Positions 45,588-56,760 of a stretch of DNA of 64,000 nt are shown here, one piece after another. The notes below the pieces were generated by a model. That model worked only from the letters and a program-made list of their open reading frames with translations, was not told where the DNA came from and ran no database searches. Each line of letters starts with the position of its first letter. Positions within the stretch are counted from its first letter, which is position 1. Made by a program: the position numbers and the translations under genes. Origin of the DNA: Brachypterus glaber (lineage: Eukaryota > Arthropoda > Insecta > Coleoptera > Kateretidae). Location: contig OY294048.1 of assembly GCA_958510825.1 (NCBI GenBank), positions 10,185,589-10,249,588 on the forward strand. The letters run 5' to 3'.

Positions 45588-46226
45588 ACTAAATATGCAT
45601 TTTCCAACAAGTTTTGCTTGAATCATTTTTTTTATATTAATATCAATCGAGTTATAAATTTGCAAATATGGCCATGTTGGGGGTAAAATTGGTTTTTTCG
45701 ATTTTTCAGCCAAGTTATTCATCGGAGGATAAAAGTTGTTATAAGCAAGCTTGTAGCTCTTGAAATTCTCTTGAAAGTTTTATATATTATGTATTTTGTT
45801 ACGGTTACAGTGTGCGGTGAAAGTTGAGTTGCGCCCTCTGTAACCGTACCAAAGTACTTATGAAAATTTATAATGTATGAAACTTATAGAGAGAATTTTA
45901 AGTTTGCTTTTCGTCCGATGAATAATTTGAAAAAAACAGTTTCACCTCCAATGTGGCTATTTTTAAATTAACTCGATTGTTATTAAAGTGCTAAAAAAAT
46001 CATCCAAACAAATTTTTTTGGAAATTTCCTCCTTAATAAATATATGCATTTTTATCGTAAGATGCATTAAGCAACCCACCCCTAAAATTCAAGATAGCGG
46101 ACACCCCCTAGGAAAATCACCCATTGAAAAACTAACAGGAGTGTTCTGTAACCATCCACTACTACCCTTTAAAATATCAGCCCCTGTACATTTATTGCAA
46201 TTTACATTTATTATTTGACTGTACTA
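45588..46226. mobile_element. TAGTCCAG-family foldback, copy 3 (left end lost)
   Basis: It begins inside the left arm (TTATCTCACTAAATATGCAT), passes the centre near 45830 (GTTGCGCCCTCTGTAACCGT), and ends with a good right arm (AACAGGAGTGTTCTGTAACC, ...TTATTTGACTGTACTA). Confidence 0.8.
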
Positions 46227-48052
46227 TATACTGTAATTTATAGAATAATGTTTTTACCTCGGTTGTTACAAGTATAGCTGCACTTTTGTTTCGTAAATTA
46301 ATTTTATAAATAAAAAAGTTTTCATTTCGTCTGAATAAATAATAATTATATTAAAGTTGGCTACAATTAAAAACACTGTTTGCTCTTCTTTTCAAGTAAA
46401 ACTTTTAATCGTATTCAATTTAATTTAAGGCGGACTTTCAAACAACTATGCATAAACTAAAAAACAAACACAACTATTTTATAAATAATTTTTGTAACTT
46501 TTATGAATTTTATAAGTAAAAAATAGAATATTTAAATAATATTTTCCCACTTGCAATAGATGGCGCTACATCAATCTCATGACTTCATTTATTTCGTGAA
46601 TAAAGTCGAAAACTGTTTTCTTGATCAGGGTTAACTCTTGGTACTGAAAAGGGCCAGTAGCCCGAAACTGCCAGTCTACCAATATCACTCTGTACGATGA
46701 TTAGATAATAGATTGATGGAATATTTAAATAATATTTTTATAATTTTAATTAAAATTAAAAAATTTCTATTCCTTAAAACTACATCCTTATTTTTAATAG
46801 CTGAATATATTGGTCGTACTACATTAATTCCTTTAATATTATACCATTCAAATGGTATAATAGATATTTTACGGAAACAAAATAATAACAAAACTCCACT
46901 TTCCTTTTTGATTTTTTTTAATTACACACAAATGTTGCTGCTAAAGCGTGAATAGGTTTGATAAGAGCGTTACCAAATTCTGATTATAGATCTTATTTGT
47001 GAAACAGCCTGTATTTACAGTCTTTTTAATATGGTTAAACTGCATAAAGATATTTATTCACAAGCATACAGAAAAACGTTCTTTATATGCATTATAAAAA
47101 GTTGCAAGATTTATAATTTTTGTCTTTCTTTAAAAGTTAAAAAAGCTTTTCTTTTTTAACCTAGGTTAGATATGAATTTATATCGAACCTGTTTTTTTGA
47201 TTTTGGTTATACCTCATAGATGGCGAAACAATCGCCTTGTCTGTAAACAGCTGTGGTTTGCGAATAAAATAACCTAACTTTTTTGTTTATTTCTACGAAA
47301 AACAATAAGAAATAATATTTATTTATATATTATATGGTTCATACCGGAATTAATAATAGAAAATAACAACGAGCCAATTATTATTTAGTTGAAATCTACA
47401 ATAACGTTGAAAATCTGCAAAATTTGTGTAGAAGATCATTTAAAATGGTGAATTTTATGAGGTAATGTGTATTTATTAATGCTTGTGAACAAAATTCTGT
47501 TCTAACCACATAAGAAAATTACATTTCCAATTCCCGAGATGCTAATTTAGCCTAGGCTACGCCTCGACCAAAGGGCATCTCTCGAGTTGGAAATGTTTCA
47601 TTTTCTTATTAGGTGAGAAATATACAATTAATTCATAATATTCTAAATAAAATATATTTTTTTGAATTATAATATAACTTTGCACAAATGGAACATTATT
47701 TTCATCATGTTACTTTTCTAAAAAAAATAATATTGATGATTTTTCTTAAAAAGCACCATTATTAAACACAAAAATATTTTACGGTTTTAATAAATACTAT
47801 TTAATAAATACTGAATAATTTTGAAGTGTTTAATACTTGGTAATACCAATCTGAACATGAATCATGTCTTCTCTGGAGACTCTTCATAGTAGAAAACTAT
47901 CGCCTATTCTAAATAATAATCCTCTGCAAAGTCCATGATTATGAGCAAAAATATTTTGCAGTTCTGTTAAATAATTTGCGTATTATTTATATAATACCTG
48001 GATATATTCTTAATTATATGAATACATGCGCATGTTATGTTATAACTGCAAA
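46227..48052. other. 1.8 kb without recognised gene
   Basis: AT-rich DNA. Overlapping frames on both strands at 46685-46955 surround a 24-bp perfect palindrome (46838-46861, ATTATACCATTC / AATGGTATAAT) and have no domain. A hairpin is at 47511-47612. ATAGATGGCG words occur near 46558 and 47217. Confidence 0.4.
47511..47612. repeat. Hairpin with CG-rich tip
   Basis: AAGAAAATTACATTTCCAAT-TC and CGAGATG pair with CATCTCTCGAG and TTGGAAATGTTTCATTTTCTT. The tip is GCCTAGGCTACGCCTCGACC. Confidence 0.7.
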
Positions 48053-48398
48053 TAGTCCAGTCAAATGATAGGTTTCTTCTTCCTTTTTTTTGGCCTTTTC
48101 TCAGTGAGATAATTAGCCAGGGAATAAAATGATAGGTTGTAAATTGCAAAATATACACACGGGCTGGTATTTTTAAGGGTAATATTGGATGTTAACGGAA
48201 CACTCCTGCTGGTTTTTCACGGAGTGATTTGCGTAAGGGATGTCCGCCATCTTGAATTCTAGGGGTGAGTGCGGTTATCTCGGTTAATATATATCTTACG
48301 ATAAAAATGCATATTAACAATTGTGTTCAGGAGAAAATTTTCAACAATTTGTGTTTGGATTTTTTATTATAAATACCAATCGAGTTATTTTCAAAAAT

Positions 48399-48992
48399 TC
48401 AAGTCAGGGAGTGTGCAGAAGCCTTGGAAGAGTTAGCAAGGCCAAAAACGTTCAACTGGTATGGGTACCGGGTCATAGTGGAATTCCCGGAAACGAGAAG
48501 GCAGATGAACTTGCAAGACTCGGATCAGAGATGGCCTGCACGGGGCCGGAACCTATATTAGGTGTTACAAGGAAGCAAGTAAAGACCGCTCTCGATGAGT
48601 GGGCTTATACCAAGCTAAAGGAGCAATGGAGGGCGGTCGACGGTTGCCGGCAAGCTAGGGACTTCCTGGCTGGCCCAAGCAAATCAAAGACCGACTGGTT
48701 GCTGGAAAAAGGAAAAACTGCACTCAGACAACTTGTAGGGGTCCTCACGGGCCACTGTAAGCTAAGGAAGCACCTGGCAACAATGCGGATTCTAGAGAGT
48801 CCGCTATGCCCAGAGTGCGGAGAGGATGAAACATCCTCTCATTACTTAGCCGAGTGTGTCAGATACGACAGGATCAGGTTGAAAGTCTTTGAAACTTAAA
48901 GACTCAACCAAGAGTAACTAAGAGATCTCCCCTGGGCCAATATCCTGACCTTTATTGAAAGGACGGGCAGGTTCAAGGAGGACTCAAATTAG
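48399..48992 (+). pseudogene. LINE ORF2 C-terminus: RNase H end plus zinc-knuckle tail
   Basis: The frame to 48899 reads VQLVWVPGHSGIPGNEKADE followed by LARLGSE, which is the C-terminal half of a type I RNase H domain (PGHSGIPGNEKAD with the last catalytic Asp). It then continues through ALRQLVGVLTGHCKLRKHLA to the Cys/His finger CPECGEDETSSHYLAEC (C-x2-C-x7-H-x4-C) found after RNase H in I, R1 and Loa/Lian-type LINEs. A stop at 48897-48899 is probably caused by a frameshift, since another frame continues DLPWANILTFIERTGRFKED and ends with TAG at 48990-48992. The upstream endonuclease and reverse transcriptase are absent. Any ATG- or TTG-based start before 48399 would lie in the host repeat and has no meaning. 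Confidence 0.85.
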
Positions 48993-49098
48993 TAAATGGC
49001 TGGGATTGCCTGGGGTGACAAAAAGGGCCAGAAATGGCCTAGTTGTCCGGCTTTGGCCAACCCAAAAATTTACTACTACTACTACTACTACTACTATA
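48399..49098 (+). mobile_element. 5'-truncated LINE (RNase H-bearing type) with 9-bp target duplication
   Basis: TTCAAAAAT stands at 48390-48398 and again at 49099-49107, flanking the insertion. The element has the end of ORF2, a short 3' UTR and a tail of (TAC)n at 49071-49095. This is a classic truncated non-LTR insertion, young enough that the duplication is still exact. Its GC content is far higher than that of the flanks. Confidence 0.9.
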
Positions 49099-49538
49099 TT
49101 CAAAAATGGCCATGTTGAGATATTTTGGTATATTTCAGCGTGGCGCAATTCGACTTTCAACCCCCTCTGTAACCGTACTAAAATACCTATGAAAACTCAA
49201 CTAATATGAAAATTATAGAGCCAATAAAAATTATAGAAATTTCCTCCTTAACAAAATTGGTAATATACATTTTTATCGTAAGATGCATAGATGGCGGACA
49301 CCCCTTACGCAAATCACCCGGTGAAAAACTAACAGAAGTGTTTCGTTTCCACTACTACTACACTGCTACTCTTTAAAATATCAGCCCGTGTGCATTTTTT
49401 GTAATTTCAACATAGAAATTCCTCGTCATTTGACTGCACTAAACTTAAAGTGTCTGTACCGAATTATTAATTTTAATTATGCGCGAAATTAAATAAAATA
49501 AGCATGCCCAGTGTAGATATAATAGTTATTTATATACC

Positions 49539-49633
49539 AAGGGACTAAACTGGCTGTTTTAGTCCCGCTGCATGAGTGTAGCGAGCGAGGGAAACAGAAA
49601 TGCAAGGGACTAAAACAGCCACGTTTAGTACTG
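49539..49633. repeat. Hairpin with GAGTGTAGCGAGCGAGG tip
   Basis: GGCTGTTTTAGTCCC (49552-49566) pairs perfectly with GGGACTAAAACAGCC (49606-49620). Weaker pairing continues outward (CCAAGGGACTAAACT / ACGTTTAGTACTGAGG). Related GTTTAGTCCCG and a GGTCGTGCAAAAAACTA end near 50050-50096, set against CTATTTTTTGCAGGACC at 49647, suggest a larger TIR element at 49646-50096. Confidence 0.75.
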
Positions 49634-50096
49634 AGGTATATACACTATTTTTTGCAGGACCAAACATAATTTAGGTAGGTAGATAAAATTAAAATTAAAA
49701 ACCATGCGTCTAAAATCGGTTGTTTTATTTTCGTAATTTAATCAGATGCCTGTAAATTGCGAAATGTCAGTTTCCCGGCTATCGCGATTTTAATTGTTTT
49801 TTAATATGGTTGACACAAACGTCAAAAAAATGGACGAAGATGATAAATTTTAAGTTATGTATAAATTGTTATAACAATGTTATTTTTAAAGGTTTTCTTT
49901 GTTAAAATCAAATAAATTGGTTTGAATCGCTAATTTATTACAAAACATCAACAATCCTAATTTTTGAACCAGCAAAGTACATAGTAAGTATAATATTTTA
50001 ATATTATCAATGTTGCCGTGATTTTTATTTCCTTGGGAGAAAAACGGCAAGTTTAGTCCCGAAAAAATTAGGTTTTAGTCTTGGTCGTGCAAAAAA

Positions 50097-50670
50097 CTAA
50101 TTATATTTATATTTAGCTTCGTTAATTTTTGCTTAAATAAACTTTAAAGCATATTTTTTAGTTCATTAATAAAAAACGTTTGTCAAGCCTTTCTCTTGAA
50201 TCATGACAGATCAAGAATCCTTTTATAATTTAAGATCAATTAAAGGCTTCAATGTATTCTAATTTTTTTTTATTCGCTTGTATTCCAAAGTGATATTTTT
50301 CGGTTAGAAATGTTAAGTTAAAAGTGACACTTTTGTTAAGAGTTTGTCTTTTGTTTTATTTTGGTTTGGACTTTTTCCAAAGTACTTTTTCGATTGTGTT
50401 CGTCTTTTGTTTTACTTGGCGGAACTGAAACATATAAAGTGACAGAAATCAATTGTTTTTAAAATTTACTCCTACTAGGAGAGAAAAAATAATTATTGCT
50501 CTAGGTGAAGAAAATCGATTTCACAGTCTGAAAACATGATAAATAATGGTATGTTCTAAAGCTAGTAGTGAACAAAAGTTTTTAGTGTTTACTAAACACT
50601 GTTTACTAAAACGGTAAACACCAAAGTGTTTAAGAATGGTGCGTTTTAAGAAAAACATGAATAATGTTCT
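50097..50670. other. No recognised gene
   Basis: AT-rich DNA. Nothing definable. Confidence 0.4.
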
Positions 50671-51852
50671 ATACACGGTGTATTTGAAATAGGGTCGGAA
50701 ATTTTAACTGATGATTCTACATCATAAAATATGACAAAAAGTTCCTATAAACATATATCTAAAAATGCGTCATAAGGGAGCTACGCCCCTTTGAAAGTGG
50801 CTAAAAAAATCGGTTTTTATTTAATAACTCGGGAACCCTTTGAGATATATCAACGAGGTTTTGCACGTCAACTAATCCTACCAAGGCCCGTTTTTATGTG
50901 TTATTTTCATGTACTTATTTCAACCAGGGGTGTGCGAAACGGGGTGGGCTTATCAGTTTTTTGTCCCAAACTTTTTTCTGTGTAACTTTTTTGCAATTTT
51001 ATTTTCGAAATATAATTCCTCAGGTCAAAATACATAAAAAAGGTACTCTTGTTGTAATACTGTAGGATTAACCGTTTTCGAGAAAAATTGATTTGAAGGT
51101 GAAATTCTACGGTTCGAGGACGAAAAATTAAATACTAAAATGTTGAAAACCAAAATTTTAATGATGCAATGTTATTCTACATCAAAAACTAAGAAAAAAA
51201 CCTCAAATACAGGTACTTCCAAAAATCAATCCTAACGGAGCTATGGTCTCCTAAATATGCACCATTTTTAAAGCGCTATGGTAGCTTTAAAATCGTCTTT
51301 TCGACCTACATGTATGGAAACTTTTTTTCTTAGTTCTTGATGTAGAATAACATTGCATCATCAAAATTTTGGTTTTCAACATTTTAGTATTTAATTTTTC
51401 GTTCTCGAACCGTGGAATTTCACCTTCAAATGAATTTTTCTCGAAAACGGTTAATCCTACAGTATTACAACAAGAGTACCTTTTTTATGTATTTTGACCT
51501 GAGGAATCATATTTCAAAAATAAAATTGCAAAAAAGTTACACAGGAAAAAGTTTGGGACAAAAAACTGATAAGCCCCCCCCCGATTCGCACACCCCTGGT
51601 TGAAATAAGTACATGAAAATAACACATAAAAACGGGCCTTGATAGGATTAGTTGACGTGCAAAACCTCGTTGATATATCTCAAAGGGTTCCTGAGTTATT
51701 AAATCAAAACCGATTTTTTTAGCCACTTTCAGAGGGGCGTAGCTCCCTTATGACGCATTTTTAGACATATGTTTATAGGAACTTTTTGTCATAATTTATG
51801 ATGTAGAATCATCAGTTAAAATTTCCGACCCTATTTCAAATATACCGTGTAT
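50671..51852. mobile_element. 1.18-kb foldback, complete copy
   Basis: The left end ATACACGGTGTATTTGAAAT and the right end ATTTCAAATATACCGTGTAT are inverted, and both arms pair across almost the whole length (~560 bp each). TA lies outside CACGGT at both ends. It is the complete relative of 9741-10866. Open frames at 50791-50985, 51412-51603 and 51514-51726 are reflections of the same arm and not genes. Confidence 0.9.
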
Positions 51853-52499
51853 GCAAGAAATTATTAAAAAAAAAAATATCTGAAATGTTGTAAATATTTA
51901 ACTTTGACTTAAACATTTTACAACTTTTTTCATATTTTTTAATGCAGAATTACCACTTAAAATTTTGTAAGATACCTCTTAATCGCCCTGTGTAAAACAA
52001 AGTATTATAAAATTAAAAAAGGAGGTGGTTATTTATATTCGTTTTCGTATGGAATATCCCATTAAAATCTTATTTTAAACTACATAACTAAGTAAGCGTA
52101 TAAATCTTGATTTATTGCTCAATTTATTTTCACTATAAGGCTAAAATGTCTATATCCCGCGTATAAGCGAGATAATGCAATAGAAAACATCTTATTTTAA
52201 AGCTTTAGTAAATACTACACAATATCTATACTTATAAAGTAGGGTGGTTCAAAAAGATAGTAAAATTGGAAAATTAAATTTATGAAAATTTATTACGATT
52301 AAACTATTTTGTATATAATATGAACCTAACCTTGAGCTGTAATTATTGAGTTGTAACAAGTTGTTACAGCAAAAAGTAACATTATTCTGTTATTGTTGCT
52401 GTAACAACTTGTATTTAATAATTGAGTAGCTTGGGGTTCCATACTTACAAAATCGTTTGGTATTTAATACGGTAACAAATACCCAGTGTATGCATTTAG
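51853..52499. other. No recognised gene
   Basis: AT-rich DNA. A short inverted pair GTAACAAGTTGTTACAGCAA / TTGCTGTAACAACTTG is at about 52355-52411. Confidence 0.4.
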
Positions 52500-52636
52500 T
52501 GTTTTTTTTTAATGAAAATTTATGTTATAACGGATCTCTCATTAGGAGGGACAGATTTCGAGAGAGATTTCTTGGTCCCTGATATATTTTTTTACTTTCA
52601 AGTGTGAAAATATTCAGTATAGTTTGCCGTTTCATC

Positions 52637-52890
52637 ATTAGATCATATATCTCCTCCTAGATGCGCCTTGAGTCCACGTCAAACCGAACTTTTTTCATTG
52701 CTATATGTAGATTTCACCTTCCCGCTTCTGGTCACCACCCACCGCTATAGTGGTTTGTTAACAAATATGTTATACTTCACCTCCTCGCAACCTCACAGCT
52801 ATAGTGGTTTGTTTACAATTGGCTTTGTATATGTTCCACATAAAACAAATCAACATTAATGCCATATCTATGTATATATGATCTAATGTT
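52637..52890. repeat. Small element nested in the left arm
   Basis: TTAGATCATATATCTCC at the left and TATATATGATCTAA at the right are inverted. A GTTTCAT(C/G)AT word sits on both sides. Inside, CACCCACCGCTATAGTGGTT and CCTCACAGCTATAGTGGTTT are two tandem ~60-bp units. In the right arm of the host foldback the sequence is uninterrupted, which supports a later insertion. Confidence 0.65.
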
Positions 52891-52932
52891 TCATGATGCA
52901 GCGCTTGACGCTTCCCGACGGTTTAGAAATTA

Positions 52933-53178
52933 TTAAAAAACATTACCAAAGTTCGAGCTCAGTGGTGGATCCGATGACGCCGCCAAACAGTGAGTTTTTC
53001 GGAATGCAATAGAATTTTTTGCGACATGTGGGTTTTTCTCGTACCAATACCGGCAATTTTGTTTGTTGACAAAGCCATTCATCCAAAAATGCGCCTCGTC
53101 TGAGAAGATGATTGGCAAATTTGTCGATTTTACGACGATCGCAACAAATAGGGCTTCCTCAGAAGTCAAGAAGTTCAA
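52933..53178 (-). pseudogene. Mariner-type transposase fragment (left arm)
   Basis: On the minus strand it reads IIFSDEAHFWMNGFVNKQNC followed by RYWYEKNPHVA, matching residues ~154-185 of the intact transposase at 54796-55878, including the first catalytic Asp. Sequence before and after is scrambled by frameshifts. It lacks the second and third catalytic residues and the DNA-binding region. Confidence 0.8.
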
Positions 53179-53255
53179 GAGTTTTGGTTAAGAATTTGAG
53201 CAAACATCCTTACAAAGGTATTGACTTAAGAGCTGAAGCAAAATGATCACAGATT

Positions 53256-53510
53256 GCGTGGGGAGTTTGCGTACTTGGCCCTTGAGCACTTGAAGGATGA
53301 TCCTGATTTCGGCCAAATCATCTTCTCAGATGAGGCGCATTTTTGGATGAATTGCTTTGTTAACAAATAAAATTGCCTTTATTGGTGCGAGAACAACCCA
53401 GAAGTGTTACATGAAATACCGTGGCATCCCGAAAAACTCACTGAGTGATGCGGTTTATGGCATGGCGGCATCATCGGACCCACAACTGAGCTCGAACTTT
53501 GGTAATATTT
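53256..53510 (+). pseudogene. Mariner-type transposase fragment (right arm)
   Basis: On the plus strand, with internal stops, it reads LALEHLKDDPDFGQIIFSDE, then AHFWMNCFVNK-stop-NCLYW, ENNPEVLHEIPWHPEKLTE and GLWHGGIIGP. This parallels residues ~139-208 of the intact transposase. Two stop codons and missing ends make it non-functional. Confidence 0.8.
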
Positions 53511-53690
53511 TTTAATAATCTCTAAACGGTCGAGGGGCATCAAACGCTGCATGATAAAACTACAAACTATACTGAATATTTTGACACCTGGAAGTAAAAA
53601 TAAAATATGTCAGGAACCGAGAAATCTCTATTGAAAAAACTATAACTCCCATTGAAAGACCTGTTAGTATTTCGTAGACAGAATCTATTT

Positions 53691-54690
53691 TCGCAATAAT
53701 TTTTCTTAAAAAAATAAAATATTAATAACTAAACAGTATTTAGTGTTTAGTAAACACCCACCCGCATTTAATGTCACATTTTGCATTTTTTTTTAACCAT
53801 CCTATTATACACTGCTGCAGCTGCAGTTTATTGTATAAGTTATAGCAGCAGATTTGTAATACAATGACGATATAAGCCGGTCATCTAAAACGCAGTTCTC
53901 TTACAGTCTATTTTAAATACAGGAAATTTTTTTAAAAGGCATGGCTTTTTACGAATTTATACTTATAAAAAGTCATAAATATAAAATGTTTACGTAATTT
54001 TGCAACCTGATGTTTAACAATGATTCAAGTTAACAAATACGTTTTTTAATTTAAAACTCAATAATAATAAAATAATATTGATAGACCCCCACTCTCCCTC
54101 TTAAGCGTGTTGATATCAAGATATCATTGTGGTATGATATTATTTTTACCCCTTATAAGGGGTAAAGATTTAAATTACATTACATACTATGTATTATATA
54201 GTATAGGAATAAAAGGTGAGTTATTATTCCGTAAATAAACGTTTTAAATGAATTAAATTATAAAAAACCATCAATGGATGTATTAATAAAAATAACCTGC
54301 ATTATAAATAGCGTTATACTGTAATATTTAATTACATTAGCATATACGAGGTTTGTTTTACCATAAAGTTTTTTTTTATTTTTGAAAAACACAATTTTAC
54401 AATAAGATTAATAAAACCACTTATAAACGAACTAATTTTTGAATATTTACTCTCATAATAAGAACGCAGAATATATTATATTCTACATTCTTGGTCATAT
54501 TGCAGTGGACGAACCTTTTATGACTGCTAAGATCTCATATTTTGGGGGGTACAAATTCAAACTATATTGGACAAATTTATTCATTTTTATTAAAATTGAA
54601 GGTACAGGACACATCCACATTAAAGGGTTATACAATATACAAAGCCTTTTCATTGATTCTCCGATTAAAAATAACTTTAATAATTAAATA
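53691..54690. other. No recognised gene
   Basis: AT-rich DNA. A palindrome GCTGCAGCTGCAG is at about 53814. CATACGAGGTTTGTTTTACC near 54345 resembles a transposon tip, but no partner was found. The 82-codon frame at 54439-54687 shows no domain. Confidence 0.4.
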
Positions 54691-55990
54691 AAGGGTGATT
54701 TTTTTAGTGTGTCAGAACTTTAAATTCAAATTATACAATAATCAAAGTAGATATCTTGAAACTATTTGTTTTTTGTGAAATAACATTTAATGACATTATT
54801 GTTTGAAAACAATTTCGGGCAAATGTCCGCCGCGGCTAGTTCTTACAAAGCGCATTATATCAGTCCAATTTCCTACCACTTTTTCAAGCAATTGGGGTCT
54901 TATGTCAGCAATTGTCCGAGTTATGTTGGCTTCCAAGGCGTCAATAGTTGCTGGTTTATCGGCATAGACCAAAGATTTAACATAACCCCAAAGAAAATAA
55001 TCTAAAGGCGTTAAATCACACGACCTTGGGGGCCAGTTTACAGGTCCGTTCCTTGAAATAATTTTCTCACCGAATTGCTCCCTCAATAAATGAATTGTTG
55101 CATTGGATGTATGACATGTGGCGCCGTCCTGTTGGAACCACATCTCCTCCAGATTAATACAATTTAAATTGGGAATCAAATAGTTATTAATCATCGCTTT
55201 GTAACGGTCCCTATTAAGGGTAACACGCTCTCCAGCTTGATTTTTAAAGAAATACGGCCCAATGTTGCCACCGGCGTACAATCCGCACCATACCGTACAT
55301 TTTTCTGGATACAACGGCAATTGTTTGATCATTTGCGGATTATTTTCACTCCAAATTCGGCAATTCTGTTTATTAACATAACCATTTAGCCAAAAATGAG
55401 CTTCGTCGCTAAACAAAATTTTACGGTTAAATTCTGGGTCAAGTTGCAATTGATTTTGAGCCCATTCAGCGAACGTAAGACGCAAACGTGGGTCTTGCGG
55501 CTTGAGTTCTTGGACAAGCTGGATCTTGTAAGGCACCAGACCAAGATCTTTACCCAAAATTTTCCACGTAGTCGAATAACAAAGCCCAACTTCCTGCGAA
55601 CGTCGACGAATTGACAAATTTGGGTCTTCCTCAACACTGCCAGCAACAGCGGCGATATTTTCTTGGGAACGCATAGTTTTTCGCCTAGTTTTTGTTTTAT
55701 CGAGCAGCGTGAAATGTATTCCAAATTTTTTGATGATTCGGTAAATACATCGCTCGGTTGGGCGATTATGTATACCATAAAATTCACGAAGTGCTCGATA
55801 AGTTTTACGCACAGAACTCTGGTTTTGATAATAAATTTCTACAATTTGCAAGAGTTGCTCAGACGTTAAACGTTCCATAATGATTTGTCAGACTATGCTG
55901 AGTAATTTTGACACTAAGAACGCGCAAACCCACATTTTGTTTGACAAGGACTCCTCTCAAAAGTTCTGACACTCTAAAAAAATCACCCTT
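54691..55990 (-). mobile_element. Complete Tc1/mariner-group element, DD41D clade
   Basis: The element is 1300 bp, with 31-bp terminal inverted repeats that differ at one position. They start AAGGGTGATTTTTTTAG and run into GTGTCAGAACTTT. TA is present outside both ends (54689-54690 and 55991-55992), the standard target duplication of this superfamily. It encloses one uninterrupted transposase gene on the minus strand that covers most of the element, with ~105-110 bp between each tip and the coding region. All visible requirements for autonomy (TIRs, duplication, full ORF) are present. Internal or terminal point changes that abolish activity cannot be excluded by eye. Confidence 0.95.
54796..55878 (-). 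CDS. Mariner-type transposase, DD41D
   Basis: A 360-residue protein starting with a true ATG (MERLTSEQLLQIVEIYYQNQ). It would bind the element's inverted repeats in the nucleus and cut and paste the element into TA sites. Residues ~5-55 form the first helix-turn-helix-like region (VRKTYRALREFYG, a DUF4817-like N-terminus). Residues ~70-115 form a second (NIAAVAG...SIRRRSQEVGLCYSTTWKIL). The DDE/D catalytic domain follows: Asp158 in ILFSDEAHFWLNGYVNKQNC, Asp251 in WFQQDGATCHTS, and Asp293 in RSCDLTPLDYFLWGYVK. There are 41 residues between the last two, hence DD41D, the spacing of the rosa/VISITOR mariner relatives. No frameshift or internal stop is present and the length is normal for the family. 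Codons match the AT-rich surroundings only in part. Related relics lie 1.3 kb to the left. Confidence 0.95.
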   Translation of the reverse strand: MERLTSEQLLQIVEIYYQNQSSVRKTYRALREFYGIHNRPTERCIYRIIKKFGIHFTLLDKTKTRRKTMRSQENIAAVAGSVEEDPNLSIRRRSQEVGLCYSTTWKILGKDLGLVPYKIQLVQELKPQDPRLRLTFAEWAQNQLQLDPEFNRKILFSDEAHFWLNGYVNKQNCRIWSENNPQMIKQLPLYPEKCTVWCGLYAGGNIGPYFFKNQAGERVTLNRDRYKAMINNYLIPNLNCINLEEMWFQQDGATCHTSNATIHLLREQFGEKIISRNGPVNWPPRSCDLTPLDYFLWGYVKSLVYADKPATIDALEANITRTIADIRPQLLEKVVGNWTDIMRFVRTSRGGHLPEIVFKQ

Positions 55991-55992
55991 TA

Positions 55993-56710
55993 CTTGACGA
56001 GCTGTATGTTTTAAATATAAAAATTTAATGTTTAACCGTATATTTTAAGTTGGTTTCAACCTTAATTTTAAATCTACACCTTAAATAGTTAAAAATACAA
56101 AATGATTTCTTTACACAATGGTGTGCGAGAGTTCATAATATAAAAATCTGTTTTTATTAATTCATTCATAAAACGTTTTAATAAAAGATTTTAAGTTAAA
56201 GGTTAGTTTGTGCAAAAATTAATGAAGCCAAAGAGAAATGAGGCGTATAGTGCAAGAGTGGCCCATCTCACTTTATGGAAATATCGAGATAATGGCTATT
56301 TAAATTTCTCCGATTTTTTAATCTTTGATCTAGGACGCATTATTTAATTTAAATTTTTTCTGTTAGGGTTTTTAGACTCAACCAACATTAAGGTAATGTA
56401 TGCCAAACAATTTTATTTTAATTTCTTTACTTTCTTAGAGAAAAAAATTGGTGGGTCACTATTGCACATTGTGTTCATTTTGGGCCACTATTGCATTACG
56501 AACGAGATCTAACCTCCCATTTTACTTTGAAATTTTAATTATTTTTACATGTGAAAGAAATGCTGGTTATTTAATAAATAATAAAAATAACCATAAAAAA
56601 AAACATGTAGAGAAATTAATTTGGAAAAAACTTTTTTATTTTTTTTCTGTTTTGGATTTTTATTAATATAAATAATCATTGAAGCGAAATGGCTTAAATT
56701 AATAATAATA

Positions 56711-56760
<50 letters not shown>

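Larger units (their letters stand above)
48053..49441. mobile_element. TAGTCCAG-family foldback, copy 4, carrying a LINE
   Basis: TAGTCCAGTCAAATGATAGG at the left; ...GTCATTTGACTGCACTA at the right. The left arm (AACGGAACACTCCTGCTGGT...) runs to 48398 and the rest resumes at 49099 (TTCAAAAATGGCCATGTTGA). The LINE lies between. Confidence 0.85.
52500..53690. mobile_element. Foldback whose arms hold transposase relics
   Basis: The arms pair from the outer part (GAGAGATTTCTTGGTCCCTG and AATATTCAGTATAGTTTG on the left, inverses at 53560-53625) to the inner part (ACCAAAGTTCGAGCTCAGT left, ACTGAGCTCGAACTTTGGT right). Both arms contain part of a mariner-type transposase related to the DD41D protein at 54796-55878, pointing in opposite directions. 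The left arm is interrupted by the small repeat at 52637-52890. Confidence 0.8.

Noticed and set aside
54790..55869. Plus-strand frames over the transposase
   Set aside because: Antisense shadows of the 360-codon transposase.
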